From Halopiger xanaduensis SH-6 (GTDB taxonomy: Archaea; Halobacteriota; Halobacteria; Halobacteriales; Natrialbaceae): DNA of 64,000 nucleotides. The notes under the pieces were generated by a model that worked only from the letters and a program-made list of their open reading frames with translations, was not told where the DNA came from and made no database searches. How positions within the stretch are numbered: the stretch's first letter is position 1; each line of letters begins with the position of its first letter. The stretch is from assembly GCF_000217715.1 (NCBI RefSeq), contig NC_015666.1:3112270-3176269 (forward strand), in the 5' to 3' direction. Shown piece by piece: positions 44,600 through 51,489 of this stretch. The position numbers were made by a program, and so were the translations under genes.

Positions 44600-45010
44600 A
44601 TGGAGGATATTTTCGTCGCACGAGTCATGTCCACGTCGCTGCACACGGTCGGACGGGACACGCTCGTCGAGGATGCAGGACAGGTCATGCTCGAGAACAA
44701 CATCGGCTCCGTCGTCGTCGTCGGGGAGCACAACGAACTCGAGGGGATCCTGACGTCGACGGACTTCGTCGACATCGTCGCGCAGAGCCACCCGAAAGCG
44801 GAGACGACCGTCGAACGCTACATGACCGAGGACGTCGTGACGGCCTCGGCGCAGGATAGCATCCGCGACGCCGCAGATACGATGATCGAACACGGGTTCA
44901 AGCACCTGCCCGTCGTCGACGAGGACGAGGGCGTCATCGGCATGGTCTCGACGACCGACCTGGCGTCGTACCTCTCGCGCGTGCAGTCGCCGAGTCCCGT
45001 CGACGAGTAA
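44600..45010 (+). CDS. Two-CBS-domain protein
   Basis: 136 residues forming one Bateman module. The first CBS is at ~8-66 (VMSTSLHTVGRDTLVEDAGQVM...GILTSTDFVDIV) and the second at ~72-130 (YMTEDVVTASAQDSIRDAADTM...GMVSTTDLASYL). The signature (G/S)-x-(S/T)-x-x-D occurs twice (TSTDF and STTDL), as used for adenine-nucleotide ribose binding. There is no effector domain, so it probably senses nucleotides and acts on a partner. Leaderless start supported by the TATA spacing. Confidence 0.88.
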   Translation: MEDIFVARVMSTSLHTVGRDTLVEDAGQVMLENNIGSVVVVGEHNELEGILTSTDFVDIVAQSHPKAETTVERYMTEDVVTASAQDSIRDAADTMIEHGFKHLPVVDEDEGVIGMVSTTDLASYLSRVQSPSPVDE

Positions 45011-45075
45011 CGCGTTCAGTCTTTCTCACGACGGCAGTGTCACGTCTCGAGGAGCCGGTCGATTGGCGGTTCCCA

Positions 45076-45492
45076 CTACTCGCCGTCGTCCGCATCCGAC
45101 CCGTCCATCCACCGAACGGTCTCGTCCAGTCGGTCCCGCAGCGTGCGCGCCTCCGCGGGCGTGAGTTCGACGTCCGCGTGACCCGTTCCGTGGTCGCCGG
45201 CCATGACGTCGAGGCTCAGCACGACGCGGTGGTCGTCCTCGTCCTCGTCCTCCCCCTCGCCTTCGCCCTCGTCCTCGTCTTCCGGACGGACCGACACATC
45301 GGCCCGATCAGGGTAATCCCGCGGCGGGCCGATCTCGAGGTCGTACTCGCCCCGGGTGACGCCGACGTGAACGCGCTCGGGGTGGGCGAGATCGAGCGCG
45401 TCCGTTGGATCCTCCTCGATTGCCGCCTGGTCGTCGGATTCGAGGTCGGAGTTGCGGCTGGGTTCGTGGTCAGTGTCACGGTCCTCGGGCAT
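45076..45492 (-). CDS. Acidic conserved-type hypothetical protein
   Basis: 138 residues, extremely acidic, with an Asp/Glu/Gly run in the middle (residues ~93-107). The C-terminal half looks ordered: VVLSLDVMAGDHGTGHADVELTPAEARTLRDRLDETVRWM, a beta-hairpin plus helix. The middle strand region HVGVTRGEYDLEIG matches it in style. I do not recognise the family; similar small acidic proteins are frequent in haloarchaea. It is convergent with the CBS gene. Confidence 0.65.
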   Translation of the reverse strand: MPEDRDTDHEPSRNSDLESDDQAAIEEDPTDALDLAHPERVHVGVTRGEYDLEIGPPRDYPDRADVSVRPEDEDEGEGEGEDEDEDDHRVVLSLDVMAGDHGTGHADVELTPAEARTLRDRLDETVRWMDGSDADDGE

Positions 45493-45610
45493 ACGTACGC
45501 GTTAGCGTGCGACACTCTTGGGTGTACTCCCGGTCCCCGCGAGATGAGAGTCAGTTCGGTGATTCGTCACGTAATCCTGATCGTACACGTCCCGTGACTA
45601 CCACCGGAAT

Positions 45611-45618
45611 TAATAATA
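45611..45618 (+). promoter_or_regulatory. TATA box of the small gene at 45644
   Basis: TAATAATA about 29 nt before the ATG. Confidence 0.5.
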
Positions 45619-45643
45619 CTCGACTCACAACCGGTGGTCGACA

Positions 45644-45976
45644 ATGGCCGACCAACCTCCATCGCCGCCGACCCCGACGACCGACGCACAGGTCCCCGCC
45701 GACGACGATCGGGTCCTCGCGACGACCGCGCAACTCGCGCGGACCGTCGAGGACGCGCTCGGCGTCTCCCTCGAGCCGTCGACGCTCGAGGACCTGCTGC
45801 TCGAACTAGATCGTCAAGAGTACGTCGAGTGGGTGACCGTCACCCGAACCGGCGACTACGTCTGGGACCTCTCTGAGTCGCCCGATCGGATCGCCGACGC
45901 GGTCGCCGAGGCCGTCGTCGCGCGGATCGACGAGTGGATCGCGGAACAGACCGACGCGCAAGACGGCTCGGCGTAG
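45644..45976 (+). CDS. Small hypothetical protein, possible winged-helix fold
   Basis: 110 residues. After a Pro/Thr-rich start, residues ~24-75 (LATTAQLARTVEDALG...LEDLLLELDRQEYVEWVTVTRTGDYVWDLS) have the helix-helix-helix-hairpin pattern of a winged HTH. A C-terminal helix follows (DRIADAVAEAVVARIDEWIAEQ). No family recognised, and DNA binding is only a structural guess. Start supported by the TATA element. Confidence 0.7.
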   Translation: MADQPPSPPTPTTDAQVPADDDRVLATTAQLARTVEDALGVSLEPSTLEDLLLELDRQEYVEWVTVTRTGDYVWDLSESPDRIADAVAEAVVARIDEWIAEQTDAQDGSA

Positions 45977-46109
45977 TTCGGACACGCAGGCCGGCGCCTT
46001 CTCGAGGCGTCGCGATTGATCTCGCGGTTTCGTTCGCGTTCGCGGGCCTCGAGTTCAGGATAGAATTCGATTCGTCCGCGAAGCGTCTCCGTCCGACGTG
46101 GCACCGGTA

Positions 46110-46739
46110 TTACGTACCCTCGATCAGCCGCTCGAGCTGCTCCGGCGGGACCGCGCCGCGGGCCGCGTGCTCGCCCGAAATGAACGTCGGGACGCCCGTG
46201 ATGCCGGTCTGTTGGGCGTCCGCGAACGCCGCCTCGAGTTCGTCGGCGCTTTCCTCGTCGGACAGCGTCTCCGTGACGAAGCCATCGGGGAGGCCGGCCT
46301 CGGCGGCGAGTTCCTCGAGGACGTCCTGCTCGCCGATATCGCGGCCCTCGCGCCAGAGGGTGTCGAAGACGCCCCGGTGGAAGTCCTCGAACGCGCCGGG
46401 ATGTGCGTCGGCCGCGCGCCGGGCGACGCGCTGGGCGTCGTAGGAGTCGACGTCCCGCTTGAGGTACTGGGCGAGTTCGACGTCGTACCGGTCGGCCAGA
46501 CGCTCGACGTTTTGCTTCGCCTGCTCGTAGTACTCGTCGTCTTTGCCGTTGTCGACGTCGTGGTCGATCTCCCCGTCGGGACCGCGCTGCTGAGCGCGCA
46601 GGTCGAAGGGGTGCCAGTCGACGGTCAGCGGCTCGTCGCGCTGGTCCCGGTACAGGTCGAGCGATTCGTAGCCCAGGAAGCAGAACGGACAGACGTAATC
46701 GGCGTACACGAGGACGGCGTCGGCAGTCTGTTGACTCAT
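46110..46739 (-). CDS. DsbA-family (FrnE-like) thiol oxidoreductase
   Basis: 209 residues from ATG 46739. The thioredoxin-fold active site CPFC is near residue 17 (YADYVCPFCFLGYESL), an all-helical insertion lies at ~65-165, and the cis-Pro loop is GVPTF near 190. There is no signal peptide, so it acts in the cytoplasm, as FrnE-type 2-hydroxychromene-isomerase-like DsbA relatives do. Likely role in disulphide exchange or oxidative-stress defence; substrate unknown. The frame upstream to 46907 is rejected. Confidence 0.87.
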   Translation of the reverse strand: MSQQTADAVLVYADYVCPFCFLGYESLDLYRDQRDEPLTVDWHPFDLRAQQRGPDGEIDHDVDNGKDDEYYEQAKQNVERLADRYDVELAQYLKRDVDSYDAQRVARRAADAHPGAFEDFHRGVFDTLWREGRDIGEQDVLEELAAEAGLPDGFVTETLSDEESADELEAAFADAQQTGITGVPTFISGEHAARGAVPPEQLERLIEGT

Positions 46740-46905
46740 ACGCCCGCTTGGGAGACGCGACACAAAACGTCGTTGCTGCCGGGCCTTTCGACCGCTAGTC
46801 GTGTGCTCGTCGGCGGGTGTCGCGGTCGTCGCTGGTTGGTTCCAGTGGCGCTGATTCGCTCGGACTGGCGTTCGGGGTGGCCCGGGCTTGATACGCCTGG
46901 GTGCC

Positions 46906-47070
46906 ATGGTCCTGCCCGGGGTGATCAGCCTGAGCGACCACGATCGCGTCGTTGCCGTCTGCGAACAGTGCGGGGCGGCGTACGCGGCGGTACGGTCGGA
47001 CGGGACCCTCCGTCCGATCGGCGTCGAGACGTGTTCCTGCGGCTCCGACGAGTTTCGCCCGCTGCAGTGA
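46906..47070 (+). CDS. Zinc-ribbon micro-protein
   Basis: 54 residues from ATG 46906. VCEQCGAAY and TCSCGSDEF supply C-x2-C and C-x-C pairs about 22 residues apart, a rubredoxin-like zinc knuckle. Such single-domain zinc micro-proteins are numerous in haloarchaea and some affect biofilm or motility; the role here is unknown. Confidence 0.65.
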   Translation: MVLPGVISLSDHDRVVAVCEQCGAAYAAVRSDGTLRPIGVETCSCGSDEFRPLQ

Positions 47071-47243
47071 GGTATCGTGTTCTCGAGGCCGTCCCGGTGG
47101 CCCTGACGATTCTTTTGCTGTCGGCGACCGTGCGTCCGGTCCGACGCGGTCAGTCAGCGAACGTGACAGGTGGCGTCTCTTTCACGCCCAAAGATATTGG
47201 GAGGTGAACTGATCCGAGCCAGGTCACTAGGCCCACAAGCCGG

Positions 47244-47372
47244 ATGATTGCTCGCTGTCCAGACTGTGACGACGGGTTGGGTGAACAACTCGACAAGTAC
47301 GTCTCCGGCGGAGAGACCATCGTGGACTTCGAGTGTCCGAACTGCGGCCACGAGTGGTCGCTCTCGCTGTAA
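47244..47372 (+). CDS. Two-CPxC zinc micro-protein (42 residues)
   Basis: ATG at 47244, TAA at 47370-47372. CPDC is at residues 5-8 and CPNCGHEW at 31-38, giving a complete four-Cys zinc ribbon of the CPxCG type. The coding frame has the usual G/C third positions. A T-tract (ATTATTTTTTG, 47378-47388) just after the stop looks like an archaeal terminator. Function unknown; ends in LSL. Confidence 0.75.
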   Translation: MIARCPDCDDGLGEQLDKYVSGGETIVDFECPNCGHEWSLSL

Positions 47373-47375
47373 TCC

Positions 47376-47390
47376 GGCTATTATTTTTTG
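47376..47390 (+). terminator. T-rich terminator after the zinc micro-protein
   Basis: Oligo-T tract a few bases beyond the stop at 47372, of the form that ends archaeal transcripts. Confidence 0.5.
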
Positions 47391-47547
47391 TCTCATTTTG
47401 GTCACCATCCGTTGTTTGTTCAAATAGTCAATCACTTCGGCACGATCTACGAACAACGGATGGCCCAGAAGCGTCGGTTCGATCTCGAGCGGGCTAGCTG
47501 ATGCAACGCCCGAATCGGAACGGTACCCCGTCGAAATCAAGAGCACT

Positions 47548-47790
47548 ATGCCCGAGCATTCGAACGGCCAGCCGGGGAATTTCAAGGTCTACCGGGAGTA
47601 TCACGAGAAGCTACGGCGGCATGATGGCTGGTACTGTTTCGTCGTCTACCGACCGCACGGGCGATCGGGGCTGACCGTCGTCAAGGACAAGATGGTCCGA
47701 GCGTGCGATCTCCCACTGCTCCGGTGGCACGGGGGCGGCGATCACCGAGGGACCGAGCAGGCCAAAATCTCGATCGGCGACGTGTTCTGA
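47548..47790 (+). CDS. Hypothetical protein, 80 residues
   Basis: Not acidic, unlike most proteins here: KVYREYHEKLRRHDGWYCFVVYRPHGRSGLTVVKDKMVRACDLP, then a Gly/His-rich tail. It has a conserved-looking core with no motif I can name. It stands at the border of the lower-G+C accessory stretch. Confidence 0.6.
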   Translation: MPEHSNGQPGNFKVYREYHEKLRRHDGWYCFVVYRPHGRSGLTVVKDKMVRACDLPLLRWHGGGDHRGTEQAKISIGDVF

Positions 47791-47856
47791 GCTATTCGTC
47801 GCTCTCGTCATCGGATGTTGGCGAATGCAGCCAAGATTCGACCTGATTTTCGAAGG

Positions 47857-47888
47857 GGTGATCGTTCAGTATAGGACAAGCAGTTACC
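47857..47888 (+). repeat. Dispersed repeat, copy 1 (GGTGATCGTTCAGTATAGG...AGTTACC)
   Basis: 32 nt matching copy 2 (49237-49268) with about six to eight mismatches, sharing the ends GGTGATCG and AGTTACC. Confidence 0.55.
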
Positions 47889-48051
47889 GAGGCAGCTATT
47901 GATTTGTCCGAAGTATGCCAAAGGTCGCCTGCTGAATATAGAAGATGCGTTCCGCATAGAGGCTTCGTTTGTTTCGCGTCAACGACGAGGAATCAACTAC
48001 TCAGTGGACCTACTTACTGCGCACATTCAATATCGACATCTCGGGAGTTTT

Positions 48052-49023
48052 CTATTTTGATAGAATCTGACGGATACGGTCTACTATTGCTTCCTCCTCA
48101 GTCTTTTCGGCTATTTCTTTCCCGCCGTCTCTCATCTTTTCTCTCGTGTCCTCATCATCGTCTTCTCCTTCTTCACCACCATCTTCGAACATTTCACCGG
48201 TCTCCTCATCGCCTTCTCGGAACGTCCCGCCTACTTCGTCGCCATCTTCCTCGACCATTTCACCGGTCTCCTCATCACCTTCTCGGAACGTCCCGCCTAC
48301 TTCGTCGCCACCTTCTTCGGGCATTTCACCAGTCTCCTCATCACCTTCTCGGAGCGTCCCACCTACTTCATCGCCACCTTCTTCGACCGTCTCAGCTGCC
48401 TTCTTACCACCCTCTTCAATCATCTCACCTGCCTCTTCACCACTTTCTTCGACCGTCTCAGCTGTCTTCTTACCACTCTCTTCAACCATCTCACCTGCCT
48501 CTTCACCACTTTCTTCGACCGTCTCAGCTGTCTTCTTACCACTCTCTTCAACCATCTCACCTGCCTCTTCACCACTTTCTTCGACCATCTCACCGATCTG
48601 TTTACTTCCCTCTTCGATCTGATCGCTGACCCCCTCGCTGGACTCTCTAATTCGGTTGGCGACGTTCTCCGTGGTCCTCTCCGTCTTTTCTGCTACTCTT
48701 TGACCACCCTTCTGGACTTGATCAGCCGCACCGTGGGTCGTCCTCCACGTACGACTTTTGACCGTATCAATGACTCCATGACCCTGCTTTGAGGAGCCGT
48801 CTCTCTCAGAACCGACCTTTTCGGTTACTGAACCAAACCAATCTCGGAGTACGTAACCAAGGCCGATGAGAGTGACTACATCAATTAGACGGGGACGAGA
48901 TTTCCCCTTCTCAGTAGTCCTTCTCTCCTCATCGCTGGTCGCCATTTCCTCCTCGGTTCTCCTTCTCTCTTCGTGTCTGGTCGTCCCCTCGTGTGGAGAG
49001 GTTACATCTGGCTTACGTGACAT
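48052..49023 (-). CDS. LEA-like protein with thirteen to fourteen tandem 11-residue repeats
   Basis: 323 residues from ATG 49023, preceded by a Shine-Dalgarno-like GGTGA 9 nt upstream. A charged N-terminus (1-45) leads to one hydrophobic segment, LIDVVTLIGLGYVL (46-59). Residues ~97-136 already show an 11-residue rhythm. Residues 137-290 are tandem 11-mers: EESGEEAGEMV alternating with EESGKKTAETV, later EEGGDEVGGTF alternating with REGDEETGEMV. The C-terminus (KEIAEKTEEEAIVDRIRQILSK) looks helical. Eleven-residue amphipathic repeats are the hallmark of group 3 LEA proteins, which protect membranes and proteins during desiccation. That role is inference; a bare acidic helical spacer is the alternative. 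Confidence 0.8.
   Translation of the reverse strand: MSRKPDVTSPHEGTTRHEERRRTEEEMATSDEERRTTEKGKSRPRLIDVVTLIGLGYVLRDWFGSVTEKVGSERDGSSKQGHGVIDTVKSRTWRTTHGAADQVQKGGQRVAEKTERTTENVANRIRESSEGVSDQIEEGSKQIGEMVEESGEEAGEMVEESGKKTAETVEESGEEAGEMVEESGKKTAETVEESGEEAGEMIEEGGKKAAETVEEGGDEVGGTLREGDEETGEMPEEGGDEVGGTFREGDEETGEMVEEDGDEVGGTFREGDEETGEMFEDGGEEGEDDDEDTREKMRDGGKEIAEKTEEEAIVDRIRQILSK
48154..48615 (-). repeat. Coding minisatellite: 33-bp units in 66-bp pairs
   Basis: About fourteen 33-bp units within the LEA-like gene. Alternate units are the more similar, so the higher-order period is 66 bp; two blocks (EESG-type and EEGG/REGD-type) suggest successive expansions. All units keep the frame. Confidence 0.85.
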
Positions 49024-49332
49024 CAATTAATATCACCAGCCCCTACTAACAGGAGACTTCGGCCAGCACCAGCAAGTCAAAAAATGTCGCCTAAACCATC
49101 ATTCTCCAAATAGTATGTGCAGATAATAGAAGATATGGAGCACATACGAGGAATAAAAGTGTTGTTCACTTGATAGAAGAATGTCCGGTCTGAACAGGTG
49201 ATCAATGTACCGCTGCTTGGTCCGGTCTACGAATGTGGTGATCGCTCAGTACAGGCTGAGTAGTTACCAGAGTGCCTCGATACAAGCAGTAGCAGCGAGA
49301 AGACCAAAAGAAAATTCCTCCCAATTGTGTCT
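49024..49332. other. 309-nt A+T-rich intergenic region
   Basis: Divergent promoter region between the LEA-like and HTH genes. No gene; it contains dispersed repeat copy 2. Confidence 0.45.
49237..49268 (+). repeat. Dispersed repeat, copy 2
   Basis: GGTGATCGCTCAGTACAGG...AGTTACC, 65 nt upstream of the HTH gene; counterpart of 47857-47888 and, in its core, of 50129-50158. Confidence 0.55.
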
Positions 49333-49983
49333 ATGGCGATTGAAGCCTCATTTACTGTCCCGCAACCCGAGTTCCCTTTGAATACAGTTTTTGAACAGTT
49401 GCCAGACGCAACTATCGAACTGGATCGTATTATCCCAACGGACGATGCCATCATACCGTACTTCTGGATTCACGCAGAGAATGTTGGGGACCTCACAGCT
49501 GATTTGAGTGGTGATAAAGGGGTTGATGAGTTCAAAGTGATTGACGAATTAGAGGAGGAGATGCTTGTTCGCATTAAATGGAACCTCGACCACGAAAGTA
49601 TTCTAATTGCTATCGTCAACACTGATATCACACTCGTTTCAGGACTGGGAGAACAGGAGAACTGGACATTTGAAGTCAGGAGTGGCGATCAAAAGAGTCT
49701 CTCCGAATTCCAATCGTACTGCCGGGAAAATGATATCCCTATTGAACTCACCCAGCTCCACGCACTCTCACCACTCAAATCGGATCGAGAATTCGATTTA
49801 ACTGATGGACAGCGGTCAGCGTTGGTACTTGCCTACTCTCGTGGGTACTTCGACTCGCCGCGGAAAGCTACTCAAGACGATATCGCTGACGAACTCGACA
49901 TCAGCCGACAGGCGGTTTCATCGCGTTTGCAGCGCGGTCTTCGACGGCTCGTAGCAAGCACTCTGGTAGCGACTCAAGAGTAA
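49333..49983 (+). CDS. Bacterio-opsin-activator-type transcriptional regulator (HTH_10)
   Basis: 216 residues from ATG 49333. A sensor-like N-terminal two-thirds (~1-155) has a beta-rich pattern. The C-terminal HTH_10 domain (~158-212) reads LTDGQRSALVLAYSRGYFDSPRKATQDDIADELDISRQAVSSRLQRGLRRL, the conserved HTH of haloarchaeal Bat-like regulators. Its codon use is A/T-richer than the chromosomal genes, as expected for an accessory region. Possible target: the divergent LEA-like gene (inference from position). Confidence 0.85.
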   Translation: MAIEASFTVPQPEFPLNTVFEQLPDATIELDRIIPTDDAIIPYFWIHAENVGDLTADLSGDKGVDEFKVIDELEEEMLVRIKWNLDHESILIAIVNTDITLVSGLGEQENWTFEVRSGDQKSLSEFQSYCRENDIPIELTQLHALSPLKSDREFDLTDGQRSALVLAYSRGYFDSPRKATQDDIADELDISRQAVSSRLQRGLRRLVASTLVATQE

Positions 49984-50058
49984 TCCGTAGAGGCCCTATT
50001 TAAACAAATTGCACGAGCAAAACTTAGCCTCATCCCCATGGAGCCCCTTCCATAGAGT

Positions 50059-50111
50059 GGCGGTCATCAACTGCTTCACTGTCCCAACCACGTGGCAGTT
50101 CGATGACCGCC
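50059..50111. repeat. Large inverted repeat (16-bp arms, one bulge, 20-nt loop)
   Basis: GGCGGTCATCAACTGC at 50059-50074 pairs with 50095-50111 (GCAGTTCGATGACCGCC) with a single bulged base. It could be a terminator-like hairpin for the HTH gene or the folded end of a vanished IS200/IS605-type element. Confidence 0.6.
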
Positions 50112-50128
50112 GTTCCTTCATCACTAAC

Positions 50129-50158
50129 AGTGCGTTCAGTACAGGCAGTAGAGTTACC
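50129..50158 (+). repeat. Dispersed repeat, copy 3
   Basis: Shares TTCAGTACAGG and AGAGTTACC with copies 1 and 2; the left part is diverged. Confidence 0.45.
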
Positions 50159-50478
50159 ACACGTACCGCAGTATATCCGATCCAAACTCGTCTACATCTT
50201 TTACGGACGCGCGGCTTTTATGCCGTGAAATAGTATCGTACGGTGGCCGCCCCATAATGTGGTTGGGGCCAAGGGAGTTAGTTGGGGCAACGCTCCCTCG
50301 TTTTTGCAGTAGCGATCCGGTCTTTTTGCTTTGGTACAAATGCCGTGTTCAGTACGCATATGTGGTGAGCGGCCGGTTCACTGCTTTCGGCTTGAAACAA
50401 ACAGAGTCGTCGTGCTGCACTCATCCTCTGTATTCAGCACACCGATCGTGCCAGGTGTAGAGGGTTTCAACAGATTCT

Positions 50479-50733
50479 CTAATTCCGCTCAATAGTTACG
50501 GTCTTCTCAATCTGGAAGTTCGTTACTCGAGTCGACAGCGTTTCGGCAATCTCCTGGCGTTGCTCGTGAGTGAGATCGTCCCGCTCGAGGACTTGGCGTG
50601 CAGTTGCGACGAGATGGGGGACGTCTTCGCAGGCCGAGACGACGGCTTTGGTCTTGTTACAGTCGTAGAAGTCGGCTGCTTGCTCGATTGCGTCCTCACG
50701 GTAGGCGTAGTCGCTGTCGGTTCGAATTCGCAT
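50479..50733 (-). CDS. Small haloarchaeal DUF protein, antitoxin-like
   Basis: 84 residues from ATG 50733. A short beta strand MRIRTD is followed by YREDAIEQAADFYDCNKTKAVVSACEDVPHLVATARQVLERDDLTHEQRQEIAETL and a C-terminal strand. Many haloarchaeal genomes carry similar short proteins; the strand-helix-helix start resembles ribbon-helix-helix DNA-binding proteins. No toxin partner is adjacent. Function unknown. Confidence 0.65.
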   Translation of the reverse strand: MRIRTDSDYAYREDAIEQAADFYDCNKTKAVVSACEDVPHLVATARQVLERDDLTHEQRQEIAETLSTRVTNFQIEKTVTIERN

Positions 50734-50843
50734 GCTCGTACACACGACCCGGGAAATCCTAGTTTTTTCGACTCACTGGACCGGCCCATACAGCCCAAAA
50801 CGGGGATGTATCTGTCACTCTACCAGAGCGGTCGACGGGATCG

Positions 50844-51137
50844 TCACGGCGATCGCCGCGCAATATGCACACGGCGCTGCTCGACTCGTGTGCATATTCG
50901 GGAAATAGATTCTATCGGCGTGCAACCCCAAGGGGGAGGACAGAGATGCACTCTTAAACTGTAGAATCTATCGGACCCGCGGGTCAACCGAGCGTAGGTA
51001 TCGCACTCGGGACAGCGGTGAACGCGGTCGTTCTCGTCACCAAAGACGCGACCGAATCGATCGGTGACGAACGAGTCGCAGTGAAGACATGTCGACTGTC
51101 CGGCCGACGGCCACGGCGCGACCGTCACGCCGACCAC
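50844..51137 (-). CDS. Zinc-finger protein (small haloarchaeal CxxC family) with abnormal C-terminal extension
   Basis: 97 codons from GTG 51137. The first ~60 residues carry the familiar core STCLHCDSFVTDRFGRVFGDENDRVHRCPECDTY with two C-x2-C pairs, a complete zinc ribbon. Relatives I know of end shortly after the second pair. Here the frame runs on through Arg-rich sequence that overlaps a hairpin (50862-50898) and a direct repeat. The native stop has probably been replaced by inserted or rearranged DNA; the core may still be functional. Confidence 0.6.
   Translation of the reverse strand: MVGVTVAPWPSAGQSTCLHCDSFVTDRFGRVFGDENDRVHRCPECDTYARLTRGSDRFYSLRVHLCPPPWGCTPIESISRICTRVEQRRVHIARRSP
50862..50898. 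repeat. 12-bp perfect inverted repeat
   Basis: AATATGCACACG (50862-50873) and CGTGTGCATATT (50887-50898), 13-nt loop, overlapping the 3' end of the zinc-finger frame. An 11-bp imperfect direct repeat GA(T/A)TCTATCGG lies at 50908 and 50964. Confidence 0.65.
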
Positions 51138-51305
51138 CCCGAATTTCCTTCGCTGTAATCGCCAGACAGCGACCGGGCGAATCCCGCGCCGGCAATCACT
51201 CGATTCTGAGTGGGGGTTTGTACGCTAAATCGACTATTGCATAATTCAGTATTAGCCGCTATAACAGCGACTATCGGGACAATTCGAAACCGTGCAAAAC
51301 GTGAG

Positions 51306-51377
51306 TGGACTCGCCGGGATTTGAACCCGGGGCCTCTTCCTTGCGAAGGAAGCGATCTGCCACTGATCTACGAGCCC
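51306..51377 (-). tRNA. tRNA-Ala (anticodon CGC)
   Basis: 72 nt, folds completely. Acceptor GGGCTCG/CGAGTCC contains the G3-U70 alanine identity pair; anticodon stem CTTCC/GGAAG with loop TTCGCAA gives CGC; T arm CCGGG-TTCAAAT-CCCGG; discriminator A. CCA is not encoded and there is no intron. It marks the right border of the lower-G+C accessory stretch. Confidence 0.95.
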
Positions 51378-51489
51378 TCGCCCCTTTCTAACTCGGGTTT
51401 CTATTTGTACCTTGTGTTTCGTCACAGTTTCGTGAATGCCACGCACAGCCTTGCTCCCCGACGCCGGGCGCTCGAGTGTGCGTGTACGA

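Larger units (their letters stand above)
49984..50478. other. 495-nt region without a gene: hairpin and repeat copy 3
   Basis: No credible gene; the 74-codon frame at 50009-50233 runs through a large hairpin and looks random. It contains the inverted repeat 50059-50111, repeat copy 3 at 50129-50158 and a partial TTCAGTAC at 50348. Confidence 0.45.

Noticed and set aside
48154-48615. Regular 33-bp repeats considered as a CRISPR array
   Set aside because: Units are directly adjacent with no unique spacers, keep one reading frame and encode 11-mers.
50009-50233. 74-codon frame downstream of the HTH gene
   Set aside because: Runs through a long hairpin and a dispersed repeat; no coding signature.
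51306-51330. tRNA-Ala 3' end as attachment-site core
   Set aside because: No second copy of the 3' sequence was found in the window, so I do not call an att site.
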